The notes beneath the pieces are model-generated. The model was given only the letters and a program-made list of their open reading frames with translations, was not told where the DNA came from and ran no database searches. The translations under genes were made by a program, and so were the position numbers. Positions 21,629-33,131 of a stretch of 64,000 nt of DNA are shown here, piece by piece. Position 1 is the first letter of the stretch, and the number at the start of each line of letters is the position of its first letter. This DNA is from Zasmidium citrigriseum (taxonomy: Eukaryota > Ascomycota > Dothideomycetes > Mycosphaerellales > Mycosphaerellaceae): positions 51,441 through 115,440 of the forward strand of contig NHNW01000088.1 in assembly GCA_002786025.1 (NCBI GenBank), in the 5' to 3' direction.

Positions 21629-21673
21629 AAGACACGTACGTTGAGTGCTTCAATTCGTTCATCTAATTCATAT

Positions 21674-23625
21674 CTATTGTCTCATGAATCCCATTCCCAG
21701 CCCACGAACGAAGCGAACCTCATTTGCATTGCGCTCTAATGCCCTCCGCATCGCCATGCCATACTGCTTCTCAGCATCTTCTCTTGCCCTCTGCTCCGCA
21801 GTCTGGGCTTGACTTTCCACTGCATCGTGCCATTCGTCTTCACCAAATGGACTCCCGTGTCCGAATCCAAGCACGCCTAGCCGACCATCTCCAGTCCAGA
21901 GTAAAAGATTATTCTGGTTGACATCCAATCTTCCAGAATCACTGCCAGTGGTTGAGGAGTGGGTATTCAGGGGAACCATCTTCTGTACAATATCGCCCTG
22001 CCCGGGCATCTCGGAGGCGGTAGAGGACCAAATGCCTGCTGATGTAGCATCCTGAGACTGCGTGCTATTGGGATCATCTGAAGGCAGAGTGTCGTTGATG
22101 TTGAAAGTCCTCACGTGCGAGAAGCCGTCACGCTCCATCCATTTCAGATGCCCATCACCATCGCTGAAGACGATCCGGCCTCCATGTGGAGCTGCGCAGA
22201 GGAGTTTGGATGCCGAAGCAGTCTGTCGATTTATATAGGATTGCATATCTGGAAGGCCAAAGAGCTCAAGAGACCCCTTTCCTTTGTACTCCCCGGCGGC
22301 CAAGATGCTGGTTCCGACTCTGTCCTTCGCGGCCTGGAGTTCAGAAATCGTCGCGGATGGATTGCGTAGCAGGTCCAAACTGCGTGGCACAAAGGGGTAC
22401 GGCAAATGTGACAGACTCGCGATCCGGGCTCCGCTGAAGACAGTTCCACGCAATCGAGGGAAGAACCGGCGATCATAGTTTAGGAGAGAAGTGAAGCGGC
22501 CGGCCACCCAGATCGACTCATCAGAGGGCCCAAATCCATCGTGGTGGAGGATTGATAGTGGCCCAGGCTGAGCAAGGGTTGCGTGTGAATAGACAGACCC
22601 GCCAATGAGTTCCCCTGCGGAGCCTGATTCTGATGCAGAGAATGCTGGGTCTCGCGGGTCATGCAGGTGGATTGTCATGTTTGTGCCTACCGTTACAGGG
22701 ACTCTGCTCTTCATTTCAGACAACGCCGTGATGGGGAACGGGTACTGTTTGGTTGAAGCGATCTGCAGACTGTTAAGGTCGACCTCGTGGAGAAGATTCT
22801 GTACCGCGAAATACCCCTTCGAGGCTGCGCTGTCGATGGACACGCATTCTACTGCACCAGTCTCTGTCATTGTTGCATGGCTTTCAGACGTTGCTTCAGG
22901 TGGTTGACCGCTTAGAAGACCAGGTGTACTCTGAGCAACTAAACGGCCGCCGCCACCACCTAGATGTGTTGATCTGGCAGAGATGTCCCAGATGCAGATA
23001 CTTCCGTCATCGAGAGGTGCAATTACATGCTCGCTGGACTGCTGATCGATATGCATACCAACGCCGGTGACTTCTCGCAGTTCATCTTTGTCGGAAGTCT
23101 GGCGCTTTGGCAGATCCATCCAGCCCACGGAAACGGGAGCGTGACGGTGAATGTACTCATCATAGTAGCTCAGCTTCTCACTTGGATAGCCGGGCTCCCA
23201 GCTGGCCAGAGCTCTGCTGCGTTGGATGCGTTCCTCGGCAACTGGATCGTTCGATGCTAGAGGTTGGCTTCTGCCCATCAAATGCGCGACATCCAGAGGT
23301 GAAAGGTCGCCTCCCGGAAGAGCGGCATATGCATTTCGTAGCTCGGCCAAACTGGGATCCTGTACGTTCAGGCGCTGTTGACGCAAGCGGAGAGCCTCTG
23401 TTTTGGAGTGATTGAAGCACTCTATCTTCCACAGAGCATTATCGCGTCCGAGCGAGAGGTAGCGCTGTGACACGAGCTGCAGCTGTACGAGATGCTCTAC
23501 GTTGAGGTCTGGGCGGCGTTAGTACCCAGCAACTACATGCTCGCTGTGGAGAGCATACAGGACAGGATTTGGAGGATGACCTCGTCTGGCAGGCGATGCA
23601 TCATGTCCTCGTTAGAAGCAGGCAT
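21674..23625 (-). CDS. F-box protein with WD40-like repeats
   Basis: Two exons on the minus strand, 23625-23559 and 23508-21674, with a 50 bp intron containing TACTAAC, give 633 residues. The splice restores an F-box at residues about 10-50: LPDEVILQILSYLNVEHLVQ, then QLVSQRYLSLGRDNALWKIEC. The remainder looks like a divergent beta-propeller, with units such as DDGSICIWDIS, GTNMTIHLHDPRD, SIWVAGRFTSLLNYDRR and LLLWTGDGRLGVLGF. F-box proteins couple Skp1-Cul1 ubiquitin ligases to substrates bound by the propeller. The substrate is unknown. The frame between the propeller start and the intron has only a GTG, so the first exon is needed. Confidence 0.8.
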
Positions 23626-24530
23626 TTTCGCGAATTTTCCTATCACTGGTCTAATGGACAGCATGCGAGCGGCTGGCGGAGAGCTGATGCAGCATGGTCG
23701 TCAGCGGGTGGGATTCCTCGTCTACCGTGAAGCAAGGTTGGCCATGGTGTGAGCGGCTGGAGCAGAGCAGAGCTGGATGGACGGCGCGGACAGAAGGCAG
23801 GCGTGCGGTGATTCGTGATGGGGCCAACGCTGGTTTCGTGTGGCCGTGGCCGCGACGATGGCCAGATTGGTTGGTTGATCGGCTGGCTGGCTCGCTGGAC
23901 TCTTGGTGGAATCTGCGGCGAGCTCGGCTGATACGGAGGAAGAGGCTGTTCCAAGAAAAGCCCGACGCGCTCCGACTAGAGCAAGTTTTCACGCAGAGTG
24001 TAATCGGCGTGTTGGTGGATAGAAGTGGTGAATTATAATGATTATTGTTGATGCTGTGTTTGCCAGGAGGCCAGATGTGCCGGCGACGGGAGGTGCAGGT
24101 GACTTGGGCGCGGCTGGAACAGGCTAGCGCGGAACAAGCAGAGCGATGCGCACGGAGCCACTCCTTGGAGATGCAATAGTAGTCTGAGAAGTTGGGAGGG
24201 CACGCCGCACTGGGCTTTGTGACGGAGACTCTTATTACGCGTGAATCCAAATGGCGACTCACGCCCGTGCCTCTTCGCCGGGCACACCTTCCATCACCAC
24301 GCTGCGCCGCCATCGCACCTGCCACCCTCATCGTCGCCATCACCACCGACCGCCGTAATAAAATATTACAGCCCACCACCCACGCTCACCACCACCGACA
24401 CGGATTGCCGCGAAAGCCAACAAGGAGGCTAATTCCGCGGGCGCAAACCCGTCACTCTTTGCGACGACGCCCCAACTCCATCACCCTCTCATCGCCAACA
24501 CGTCGACAACCATCATCACCAACCCCGAAA
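23626..24530. other. Divergent intergenic region, 0.9 kb, no gene recognised
   Basis: This lies between the F-box gene (minus) and IES4 (plus). Several overlapping frames on both strands (for example minus 23651-24379) are Arg/Ser/His-rich and show no domain. It likely holds two promoters and leaders, including a CACC/CATC-rich 5' leader just before 24531. Confidence 0.4.
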
Positions 24531-25376
24531 ATGTCATCGACGCCGGCCACCAGCAAGTCGACGCCCAAGCCCGGCAAGAAGAGTAGAATAGTAACGCTGC
24601 GCTTGTCGCCGGATCATCTGGCCGTCTACGCAGCTGCCAGTCCATCGACGAAATCACAAGCCAACAACGCGGACCCATCACCATCGATCCAACAAGATGC
24701 CGTCGACAAGACCTCCGACTCCAACGCGACTCCCATACCGCCGACCACCAACGATGCCGTCGACCCCAACTCACTAGCACCACCTAAGATAGACGGCCGG
24801 AAGAAGAGGGGCGGCGCTGCCGTCACAGGTCGGAAGAGAGCACCACCATCCATCGACCCGAATGCTCCCATGCGAGAGCGAGGCAGGCCAGGTCCCAAGA
24901 AGAAACCCAGATTGTGAGTACAATACATCGTCGACACCATACGTCGTGTTGCTTAAGCCACATGCTAACATCATCGCAGACCTGATGGGACTATCGATCG
25001 CTCAGGAGAGAAGAACGGTACTGGCGGTGCTATTCCAGCTCACAAACTAGGCCCCAAAGCCAACACTGGCGCCATCAATGCTGGTCTCCGTGCTCTCGAC
25101 CGCACTGGCAAACCCTGCCGCAAGTGGAACAAGAAGCCTCTTCAGCTCAAATCATTTACTGGCACCATCTGGGGCATGTCCTCGTGGAAGGCCCCACCAA
25201 AGGACGCCGGCTTTGCTGGAGACGTCAAGAGCGACAGCACCGGCTCGAGCGAAGTCAAACCTGTCAACGAGAGCAGTGCTGTGGCTAGCGAACGGAGTCA
25301 CAGCCATGCTGATATCGGCGACACCACCATGATGAACGGCATCGAAAGCTCGCCGGCACCACCCATGCCCGCTTGA
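24531..25376 (+). CDS. IES4: INO80 chromatin-remodelling complex subunit Ies4
   Basis: Two exons, 24531-24913 and 24980-25376, with a 66 bp phase-2 intron carrying a GCTAAC branch site, give 259 residues. The N-terminus has SRIVTLRLSPDHL, a short motif typical of Ies4. A basic run, GRPGPKKKPRL, is joined by the splice to PDGTIDRS. Then follow the conserved blocks LGPKANTGAINAGLRALDR, GKPCRKW, and QLKSFTGTIWGMSSWKAP. Ies4 is a small INO80 subunit linked to DNA-damage checkpoint signalling in budding yeast. The C-terminal 60 residues are Ser/Asp-rich. The frame is open upstream to 24192 but lacks a good start, so the ATG in AAAATGTCATC is preferred. Confidence 0.85.
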
Positions 25377-26286
25377 CAGGCGGGACATCTTTGAAGGACC
25401 TCTACATGACTGTGCTTCCGGCCACTGCAGATGGAATGAATACTTGAACCTACCATCATCGATTTGAGCATCCCTCATCTCGACATCTGGCAATGTCACC
25501 ACAATCATACCACTGCACCTCCTGTGCAGACCCCGTGGCCTTTGACAGGCCATGTCACTTGTATTAATAGAACTACGATTAGGAACGAGCATGTCGAGCA
25601 AGGCGTTTGGGAGGATACCATGGTCGGCAGGCGCTTGACCAGGCGATTGGATTCACGGACGGATCACTGCACGGCGTTGAGATAGGGACAAGCGGTTGCT
25701 TGCAGAGACCGCAGCTACTGCTCGCCACCTGCGGCATAGACCAGCAGGACAAGAGCAGATCAATCTTCATCTTTACAGTCACACCATTCTCTTTGCGTCT
25801 CCACTTGCTTGTTGTCAGATCCCAACTATTTGCCAGCGATGATGCCACTGTATTGCGCAAGAACGGTATTGTCTGCCAGCGAACGCGGGGGCGACAGCTG
25901 CTGCTCTTGCTTGCTTGCGAGTGCCGCCTGCACCCAACCCTCCTCCAATCACTTGAACAACATCACGCGCTGTGCTCCGCCGCTGTCGCATCAAACCACT
26001 CCTATTGCTACCGTGAATAATGCCGCCAACTGTCACGCGATCGGTCTCAAAGGCGCATCCTCGGTAACGGCCTCAATCCACAGAACCGACCTCACCTCTG
26101 CGATCCGGCTTCGAGGACTCGTCGAGATAAGCACGCTTGCTCACATCCACAATCTTCTGAACACTGGTCTTGCTGCGGGTGTCATTCCTGCTTGCGGGAG
26201 ATAACGTGACGGAGCGTCTGGGCTGCTGAGGGTTTGCTGGGGCTGGCCATCTCAGTCCGATCGTCCGCCTGCGATCTGGCCGGACG
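25377..26286. other. Intergenic, 0.9 kb, nothing recognised
   Basis: This lies between IES4 and VID30, both on plus. Short frames are present on both strands without domain content. It should contain the IES4 3' UTR and the VID30 promoter. Confidence 0.4.
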
Positions 26287-28543
26287 ATGAGCAACTCCCA
26301 TTACGGCCCGGCTTTTTCATTTTCCTCTTTGAACCAAGGAAATCCGCGGCCATCTTATGCGAACGTAGCCGCTGGAGGTGCGAGCTCTACCGCAAACACA
26401 CCATCATCTGGACGACCGACGGCGAATCAGGGAAGAGAAGGCGCAATGAATAGCTCGAGGAGTATTCACATCCACACAGGTGGTGCAGGGGGATCATATG
26501 GTCAGGAGAGTAACGAAAGAAGGACAGAGGCAAGCGGTGGACCTGCTGGAGCAGTTGGCTCGAGTTGGGCGAACGACACGATGCGGTACGGTGCTGATCG
26601 CATGGGCGCTCTACATCATGACGACTACCCTCCATTCTTCACGCCATCATACCTCCGATACTCGAGACACGTGCAAAAGTTACAGCAAGCGTGGAAAGAG
26701 CATGTGGCTGAGATGCAGGAGCACGCGAGTCGAAATCCGGGCATGAGGCAGGCTTCGTTGTCAGCGAGCTCGAGCAGGGTCAATCTTAGCAAGTTGCCTG
26801 CAGATTATCAACGAGGGCCAGTGCAGGATGTCATTGAGAGATTACCTCCTCCTTCTGCCACGGACGATGGACTACAACCCCTACCGAGTAGATGGAGTGA
26901 CGAGGATAAGATGAATGGGCTTGAGATCATGGCCGATGGGACAGAGGTGCGGTTTAATGGGGTTACAAAGACATCAGACGAGGCAGCTGCGGTCAGGAGT
27001 GACTATCCAATGCCGAAAGAGAGCGGGATATTCTATTTCGAAGTGACAATCTTGTCAAGAGGCAAGGACGGTTTGATTGGGATTGGGTTCTCAGGGAGAA
27101 AAGCGAACCTCAACCGGCTACCCGGCTGGGAAACGGACTCATGGGCATATCACGGTGACGATGGCTACGTATTTGCGTGTACTGCCAGCGGTAAAGCCTA
27201 CGGTCCACGATTTGCGTCTCAGGATGTCATTGGATGTGGCGTCAACTTCCGGACAGGAAATGCGTTCTTCACCAAGAACGGGAACTATCTCGGTATGTTG
27301 AAGGAACGAGAGATAACTTGCGAAGTGACTAATGAAGTCAGGAATCGCGTTTCCCAACATTAAAGGAGATCGATTATACCCGTCTGTCGGGATGAAGAAG
27401 CCCGGCGAGCATCTGCGCATCAATTTCGGCAAGACGCCATTCGTCTTTGATATCGACGCTCTGGTGGAATCTGAACGGCGAGGCATTCTCGCAGACATCG
27501 ACAAGACCGATGTGTCGAATCTGCATCCCCCTGACGACGAGAGCGCCTTAATCCACAACCTAATAGGACAATACCTCGCACATGAAGGATATGTGGAGAC
27601 CGCGAGGGCTTTCACAAAAGACGTTCAAGACCGACAAATATCAGACCACGCGCAACCCTTCCAACTCACTAGTGAAGACGACGACATCCATGCCATCAAC
27701 CGGCAGAAGATCCGAAAGAGCATCCTGGACGGCGATATTGATCGAGCGTTGAAGTACACCTCGACTTACTATCCCCGTCTCTTCCAGGATGGCCGAAACA
27801 AAGATATCTACTTCAGGCTACGATGTCGCAAGTTCATCGAAATGATGAGGCGTTACACCGAACTGGGAACAGCCGCATCATCACCGACGACCGTCACAAA
27901 GTCTGTGGAGTCACTGGGTAGCAACGGCCACGCCGACGGAGCTGATGACGAGCAAGAAGAATCCGAGGAGCCACCTGACACCCAAATGGAACTGGACGAC
28001 CAGATCCAACGCGAGACTTCCAAGAGCCTTGAGCCGCCGTCTGCCAATGCCGCCAATGATGATGTCGATATGGACGCATCACAAGAGCTGTCGCCAAAGC
28101 TGACATTTATGAAAGCAGACCAGCTATTATCTGAAGCGGTGAAATACGGACAAGTGTTGAGGGAGGAGTTTGGCAGAGACCCGCGGCAGCACGTACAGAA
28201 GCAGCTGCAGGATATCTTCGCTATCGTCGCCTACCAGAATGTGAGCGTCAGTCCCATTGGGCATTTGTTCGATGTCCGGGGTAGGGCTGAGATAGCGGAG
28301 GAGGTCAACGGCGCTGTCTTGGGTGAGTCAAGCTATCCCGTCTCTATGGATAAATCAACTAACGAACATGCAGTCTCACTCGGCAAACCCTCCTCAGCAG
28401 CCTTGGAAAAGGTCTGCTCGCAAACAGAAATGCTTCTCGATGAGACAGCCTCCAGAGTAGGCGGCGCGGCGGCTTTCGTCAACGTCCGGCAAGACTTTCT
28501 ACAGCCGGGAGAAACCCTGTCTCCCAAATCTCATGATTCTTGA
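26287..28543 (+). CDS. VID30: GID/CTLH E3 ligase subunit, Vid30/RanBPM family
   Basis: Three exons, 26287-27292, 27342-28322 and 28374-28543, with introns of 49 and 51 bp, give 718 residues. Order of domains: a low-complexity N-terminus, a SPRY domain (about residues 215-375, with GIFYFEVTILSRGKDGLIGIG and GWETDSWAYHGDDG), LisH (about 410-445, ALIHNLIGQYLAHEGYVETA), CTLH (INRQKIRKSILDGDIDRALK), an acidic linker, and a C-terminal CRA region (FMKADQLLSEAVKYGQVLREEFG onward). That order is diagnostic for RanBPM/Gid1. Vid30 is the substrate-receptor-binding scaffold of the GID ubiquitin ligase that degrades gluconeogenic enzymes. The second intron is a multiple of three and has no stop, so retention would add 17 residues near the C-terminus. 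Confidence 0.9.
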
Positions 28544-28914
28544 ACTGCATCGAGCGAGCGATCGGGGCATCAGGGCGTTCTTTGGGAGGTCGGCGTCGAA
28601 TTCTCACTGCTTTAGATTGGGTATGGGAAGGGGGGAATGCTGGAACGGCGTGATGGATCGTTTGTTTGAAACAGGCGGACAAGCTTCATCGACAGGGCAT
28701 AGAAGGATGGAACGCATGCACCACTCCTCGATATCGATTGCACGGAAGTGTACATACTCATTAGATGTGAGATTGAAGATAGGCCCTATTGAAAGGGCAT
28801 CGAACTCATTCAACATCCCTCGTCGTGTCATTCATATTCATACAATCCCCTCAAACATATCCTCAACGCCAACCCATATACCCCATCTTACACTCCCCTC
28901 CCCTTCCCTTCAAC
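28544..28914. other. Convergent intergenic region
   Basis: About 370 bp between VID30 (plus) and the DUF2237 gene (minus), pyrimidine-rich near 28860-28910. Probably two 3' UTRs; nothing else is seen. Confidence 0.35.
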
Positions 28915-29394
28915 CTAATCCGCCCTAAACGCCTTCAAATCCTCCAAATCAATCTTGCCCAAAGCCTTCTCATTCGTCGCATTCAAAAACACCTTGGGCA
29001 CAATCTTATCCCCCGCAGGCTCATTCTTCCGCGCCTGGAAAGCTTCTAGCCATCGCGAGGCGCAGAGACACCATTTGCAGCCGCCTTTCATTCCGGGGAT
29101 GGGACGGAGGTCGTTGCCTTGTCTTGCGGTGAAGTCGAGGAATTCTTCGGTTACTTCGGCGGCGACGGCGTGATTACCGAAGTCGCTCGCTGGCACTTCG
29201 CAGTAGCCGGTACCTAAAAACATCTGTCTCAGACATGTAAAGGGGTGGCTTTTGCCCTTGAGTTTACGTACGGAGGTAGCCGGTCATTGGGGAGGTCGAG
29301 TGGAGGGCGAGGGGTTGCTTGAAGACTTGGGGAGGTGTTAGTGGGAGGCGAATGGGTCTAGGTGGATTGGAATACCATTGAGAGACTTGGACAT
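28915..29394 (-). CDS. DUF2237 family protein
   Basis: Three exons on the minus strand, 29394-29376, 29325-29272 and 29213-28915, with introns of 50 and 58 bp, give 123 residues. The splices assemble MSKSLN + VFKQPLALHSTSPMTGYLR + TGYCEVPASDFGNH. The family's signature then follows: VTEEFLDFTARQGNDLRPIP and GCKWCLCASRWLEAF. DUF2237 proteins are about 120 residues and common in bacteria, with no known function. The conserved Cys pair in KWCLC may bind metal or be redox-active, but that is inference. An in-frame upstream ATG at 29505 would add 37 residues that look like a signal peptide. Confidence 0.82.
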
Positions 29395-30021
29395 TGTGAG
29401 GGGTTCTTGATGGTTGATGTGGTTGTGGTTGTGGTTTTTTGCTGCGAGGGTGAGAGTGAAGAAGCTCAAGACTGTGAGCAAGAGGGTTGTTATGCTGACT
29501 TTCATGGAGATTGATTGTCGTGTGAGAGGTGAGAGGGGGAGCTCGAGATGATGCTTGTACTTTTGGTATCGATTGCAGGCATGTTGATGACGTAACGTTG
29601 ATCTTGAGATCGCACTTTGATGGAGACGATCTCTGTCTCATTGATATACACAAAGACTTGTATTTCGCATCCAGTCTCCTGCAGCTTCCATCGTCGAGAC
29701 TCAATGATTCTTGCCTTGACCATGGCCGATGTACCGTTCCTTCACTCGCCATGCTCTTGGCCGAGATAGGCGCCACCATCTAGCCGTTTTGGGAAGGTAC
29801 AGCGTGATCCATGCAACGCTCCTGCTCGACCTCACCTCTTCTCGCATCAGTTTCCTTACCTATTCAAATTCTCGTTCTCTCGCCAATGTGCTCGCCTGCT
29901 GACAGAAGACACATTATCTGTTCCTCACTGACTCTCTCGCTCATTTCTCACTTGTAGCATCACCGCGTTTCTTCCATTGGAACCGCCATTGACGAGCCGT
30001 GGACTGAAGAATAGAACGAAA
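29395..30021. other. Divergent intergenic region between DUF2237 and guanine deaminase
   Basis: About 625 bp. It includes the possible 37-codon N-terminal extension of the DUF2237 protein (29505-29395 on minus). The rest should hold two promoters. No other gene is recognised. Confidence 0.4.
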
Positions 30022-31563
30022 ATGGTCATCAAATACTGGGAAGACATGAAAAGCGTTCCCAGAATCTACATTGGCCGGGTAGTCCACGCCAAGTCTCTGA
30101 AGCATCTTGAGATTCTACCCAGGGCCGCACTTGGTGTTCGCGAAGATGGCAAGATCTCTTTCCTAAAGCCCGAAGCTGCGAAGGATGTTACCGTACTACA
30201 GCATGAGTATGCTGAGGAAGGCTTCTCCAACGCTACGAAGATCGACTTGAAGCCGAGCGAGTTTCTCTTCCCGGGGATGATTGATACGCATCTCCATGCA
30301 CCACAATGGCCGAACTTGGCCCTAGGGATGGAAGGAAACCTTAGAGACTGGGTTGAGCATTATACAGATCCGATGGAGGTATGTTGAGATTTCTGAAGAG
30401 ATGCGAGGCCGGTGCTTAGCTGTCGAACAGGCCTCTTATAGCGACAACGACAAAGCGCGAAGAGTCTATGCCGATGTGATCTCTACCACTCTGAAGCTGG
30501 GATCGACAACCGTGGCCTACAACAGTACCATCCACACTGAAGCAACCAACATCTTAGCCCAAACAGCTTTCGATAAAGGCCAGCGAGCTATCATAGGCAA
30601 GATGTGCATCACGATGGGATCTACCCGCGGAAACTGGGAGGAATCGATAGATGTCTCCCTACAAGATTCTGAAAAGTCGCTTAAATATATCACGAATCTG
30701 GATATTGAGCGAAGTTTTGTGCATCCTTGTCTTCAGCCCCGGGGTGGCCCTTACTGTCCTCCAGATCTTATGGCTGGCCTGGGCAAGCAGAGGGAGAAAT
30801 ACGATGCCTACGTACAAGGTGAGAGCCTCTTCATCAATCCCAGAAATACTCACTAATTTCAATAGGACACATGTGCGAAACGCTATCAGACATAGGTATG
30901 TCGGAATTCCAGACCATCATCATCCAACCCTTCTAAACGGCGTTAGAACGAACACTGGAACTTCATAAAGATTTCTCCTGCTACAGCGATATGTACAAAG
31001 CCTACGGCCTCTTGACCGAAAAATCTATCATGGCCCATTGCATCCATCTGCGACGAGAAGACATGGACAATCTCGTCGCCACCAAAGCCGGCGTAGCACA
31101 CACCCCAAACAGCAACACATGTCTCCGAGACGGTATCTGCCGTGTCCGAGACCTCCTAGACAAGGGCGTCAAAGTCGGACTGGGAACAGATTGTTCTGCG
31201 GGTTACATGCCATCAATCCACTCCGCTATGCGCGATGCATCCAACGTCTCACGACATCTTGCAATGCAGACTGAGAATGATCGATATATTCTCGGATTCA
31301 GTGAGCTGGTGTATCTTGCTACGATGGGAGGGGCGGAGGTCGTTGGGATGAAGGATGAGATTGGGAATTTTGAGGTCGGGAAGGAGTTTGATGCTTTGAT
31401 TGTGGATGTCAAGGATGTGATTAGTGTTGATGAGAGGAGTTGGAAAGAAGGGAGTGGGAAGGATGAGGATTTGGTGAAGAAGTGGGTGTTCTTGGGGGAT
31501 GATCGGACGATTAGGCAGGTTTTCGTGAGAGGAAAGCTTGTTGCTGGGCATGATCTCGAGTAG
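30022..31563 (+). CDS. GUD1: Guanine deaminase
   Basis: Four exons, 30022-30378, 30431-30818, 30866-30895 (30 nt) and 30947-31563, with introns of 47-52 bp, give 463 residues. It is a zinc amidohydrolase that converts guanine to xanthine. Visible motifs are the metal-binding HxH in FPGMIDTHLHAPQWPNLA, the substrate loop RGGPYCPPDLM region, the zinc His in HCIHL, and the late metal Asp in GLGTDCSAGYMPSI. The 30-nt third exon encodes HMCETLSDI and is needed to join the halves. The start at 30022 is preferred; MKSVPRIYIGRVVHAKSL at 30046 is a possible later start. Length is normal for the fungal enzyme. Confidence 0.92.
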
Positions 31564-31808
31564 AGCGGTGTCATCTAATCTGACATCAACAGCGTTATCT
31601 TTGTTCAAGGGAAGTTGATCGCCGAGGACAATCTCGACTGGCTTGTTGCTGTCTATGCTAACAGTGGCAGCCATAGTAGGCACAAGCTCGTGCCTACGAG
31701 TCGAGAGAGCAGCATCCTCCAACACTTCTACTTTTTCTGAATCCTTCTGGACAACTTCCTATGCTCTCCGAATCTCCGCCCAGCATATCCTGCCCATCGA
31801 ACTCTCCA

Positions 31809-32540
31809 TCAGTCGAAAGCCGTGCGAAGCTCCCATGCCACCTGCTTCAGATCGTCCAGTGTGAAGCCCCTGAAATCCTCTCGATCGGCGATTCCCTTGG
31901 CTTTCAGCTTCGCCTTCTCCGTCACAATGTCGGCGTTCTTCGCCTCAAAAGCAACAGTAGGTTCCGAGTCCTTGTCCGGGTTGCGTGGATGGTCTTGTCC
32001 TTCCTCAATTGATACCTCGAGCTTGTTCCCGGCGACGACACGAAGATGGATGTGGGCGAAGGGTTTGAACGTGGTCCGTCCTTCGAACCGATGCTGATCG
32101 ACTCGAATCTCAGGCATGTATAGTGACTGAAAAGCCCGGAAAGTCACATGGCGGAACAGCGCCGCATTGTCTGCGCTTTCGAGGAACTTCTCCACTACCG
32201 GGAAGAAGTCTATGATGCCGGCCATTGCCTCGGGATCTGGATATCTCTCCGTACCAAAGAATGGCGCTATGAATTCGCTCTGGGTTGTGTTGGAGCCGAC
32301 GGTAATCTGGTGGTTTGTCTCGGCGAAGAGGATCGGCAGCGCTTCTTTGCGAACCTGTCTCGAGACAAGCACGATGGTCGGAATGCGGGAGTACGAGAGA
32401 TCGCGACTTGGGCGAGTGGCGAGGGAGAACGAGTATGTGCGATTGCGGATCTCTGCTGGGAGATCCAGGAAGCGAAATGGAGTATCGGCAGTGCGGTGCG
32501 CGGCGCCCTTCTCGGCGAGGCGGGCACTGCGTCGGACCAT
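31809..32540 (-). CDS. F-box-like LPxEIRNxIY family protein, copy 1
   Basis: A single exon of 243 residues from a clear ATG (MVRRSARLAEKG). Near the N-terminus is FRFLDLPAEIRNRTYSF, then IPTIVLVSRQVRKEALPILF. This is the F-box-like (2EXR-type) start of a large family expanded in Dothideomycetes whose members are mostly uncharacterised. The C-terminus ends with IADREDFRGFTLDDLKQVAWEL, also present in its neighbour at 33132-33904. No enzymatic motif is visible. A role in substrate recruitment to a ubiquitin ligase is possible but unproven. The three related genes at 31809-35229 lie head to tail on the minus strand. Confidence 0.75.
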   Translation of the reverse strand: MVRRSARLAEKGAAHRTADTPFRFLDLPAEIRNRTYSFSLATRPSRDLSYSRIPTIVLVSRQVRKEALPILFAETNHQITVGSNTTQSEFIAPFFGTERYPDPEAMAGIIDFFPVVEKFLESADNAALFRHVTFRAFQSLYMPEIRVDQHRFEGRTTFKPFAHIHLRVVAGNKLEVSIEEGQDHPRNPDKDSEPTVAFEAKNADIVTEKAKLKAKGIADREDFRGFTLDDLKQVAWELRTAFD

Positions 32541-33131
32541 TTTGGTTCTGGTGGGGTGCGCGGTGTTGCTGATGAGATGAAGGAATGCTCAAGTCTACTT
32601 ATACTTACGCTGAATGTGCGTCGTCGGGGAAACGGGGCGTCATCTGCGAAATTGACTCGACTAGCGCCATTCACTCGACTTGCGACTTTCACATGACTAG
32701 CGTGCTCGGGCCTACCAACTTCTGCCGTCACTCAACTTCCCACAAAGACTTGAAAAGGTCATTGAGTCGTCCATCGAAATATGAGGCTCATTGTGAGGGT
32801 TCGGACTCGTTGAACGTCGTTTTCTAATTACATTGCTAATCAATTAAAGGCTTTCTTATGTAGCCGAGTCTGAAAGCCTCCGGTGAAGATCACGTAGCCC
32901 CACCGAGGATAATCGAGCGCTTTTTTTTCCAGGACTAAACATTTTCGTGTCACTCTAGCTTTGCCTTGGGCTTATCGGCAAGTTTTCATCGAACAGCGTT
33001 CTTCTAGCCCGGCTCCTTCGATGATGTTCTAGGCTGCCTTAAGGCCTCATGCCTTCCCATGCCCGACTTGTCAAAGACAAAACATTGCCCACTTACGAAA
33101 GCTCATCCGTATGCCCTTTTTTCTTGCACCT
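32541..33131. other. Intergenic between F-box-like copies 1 and 2
   Basis: About 590 bp, with an AT-rich patch and an eight-T run near 32922. Promoter of copy 1 and 3' UTR of copy 2 are expected; nothing else is seen. Confidence 0.35.
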
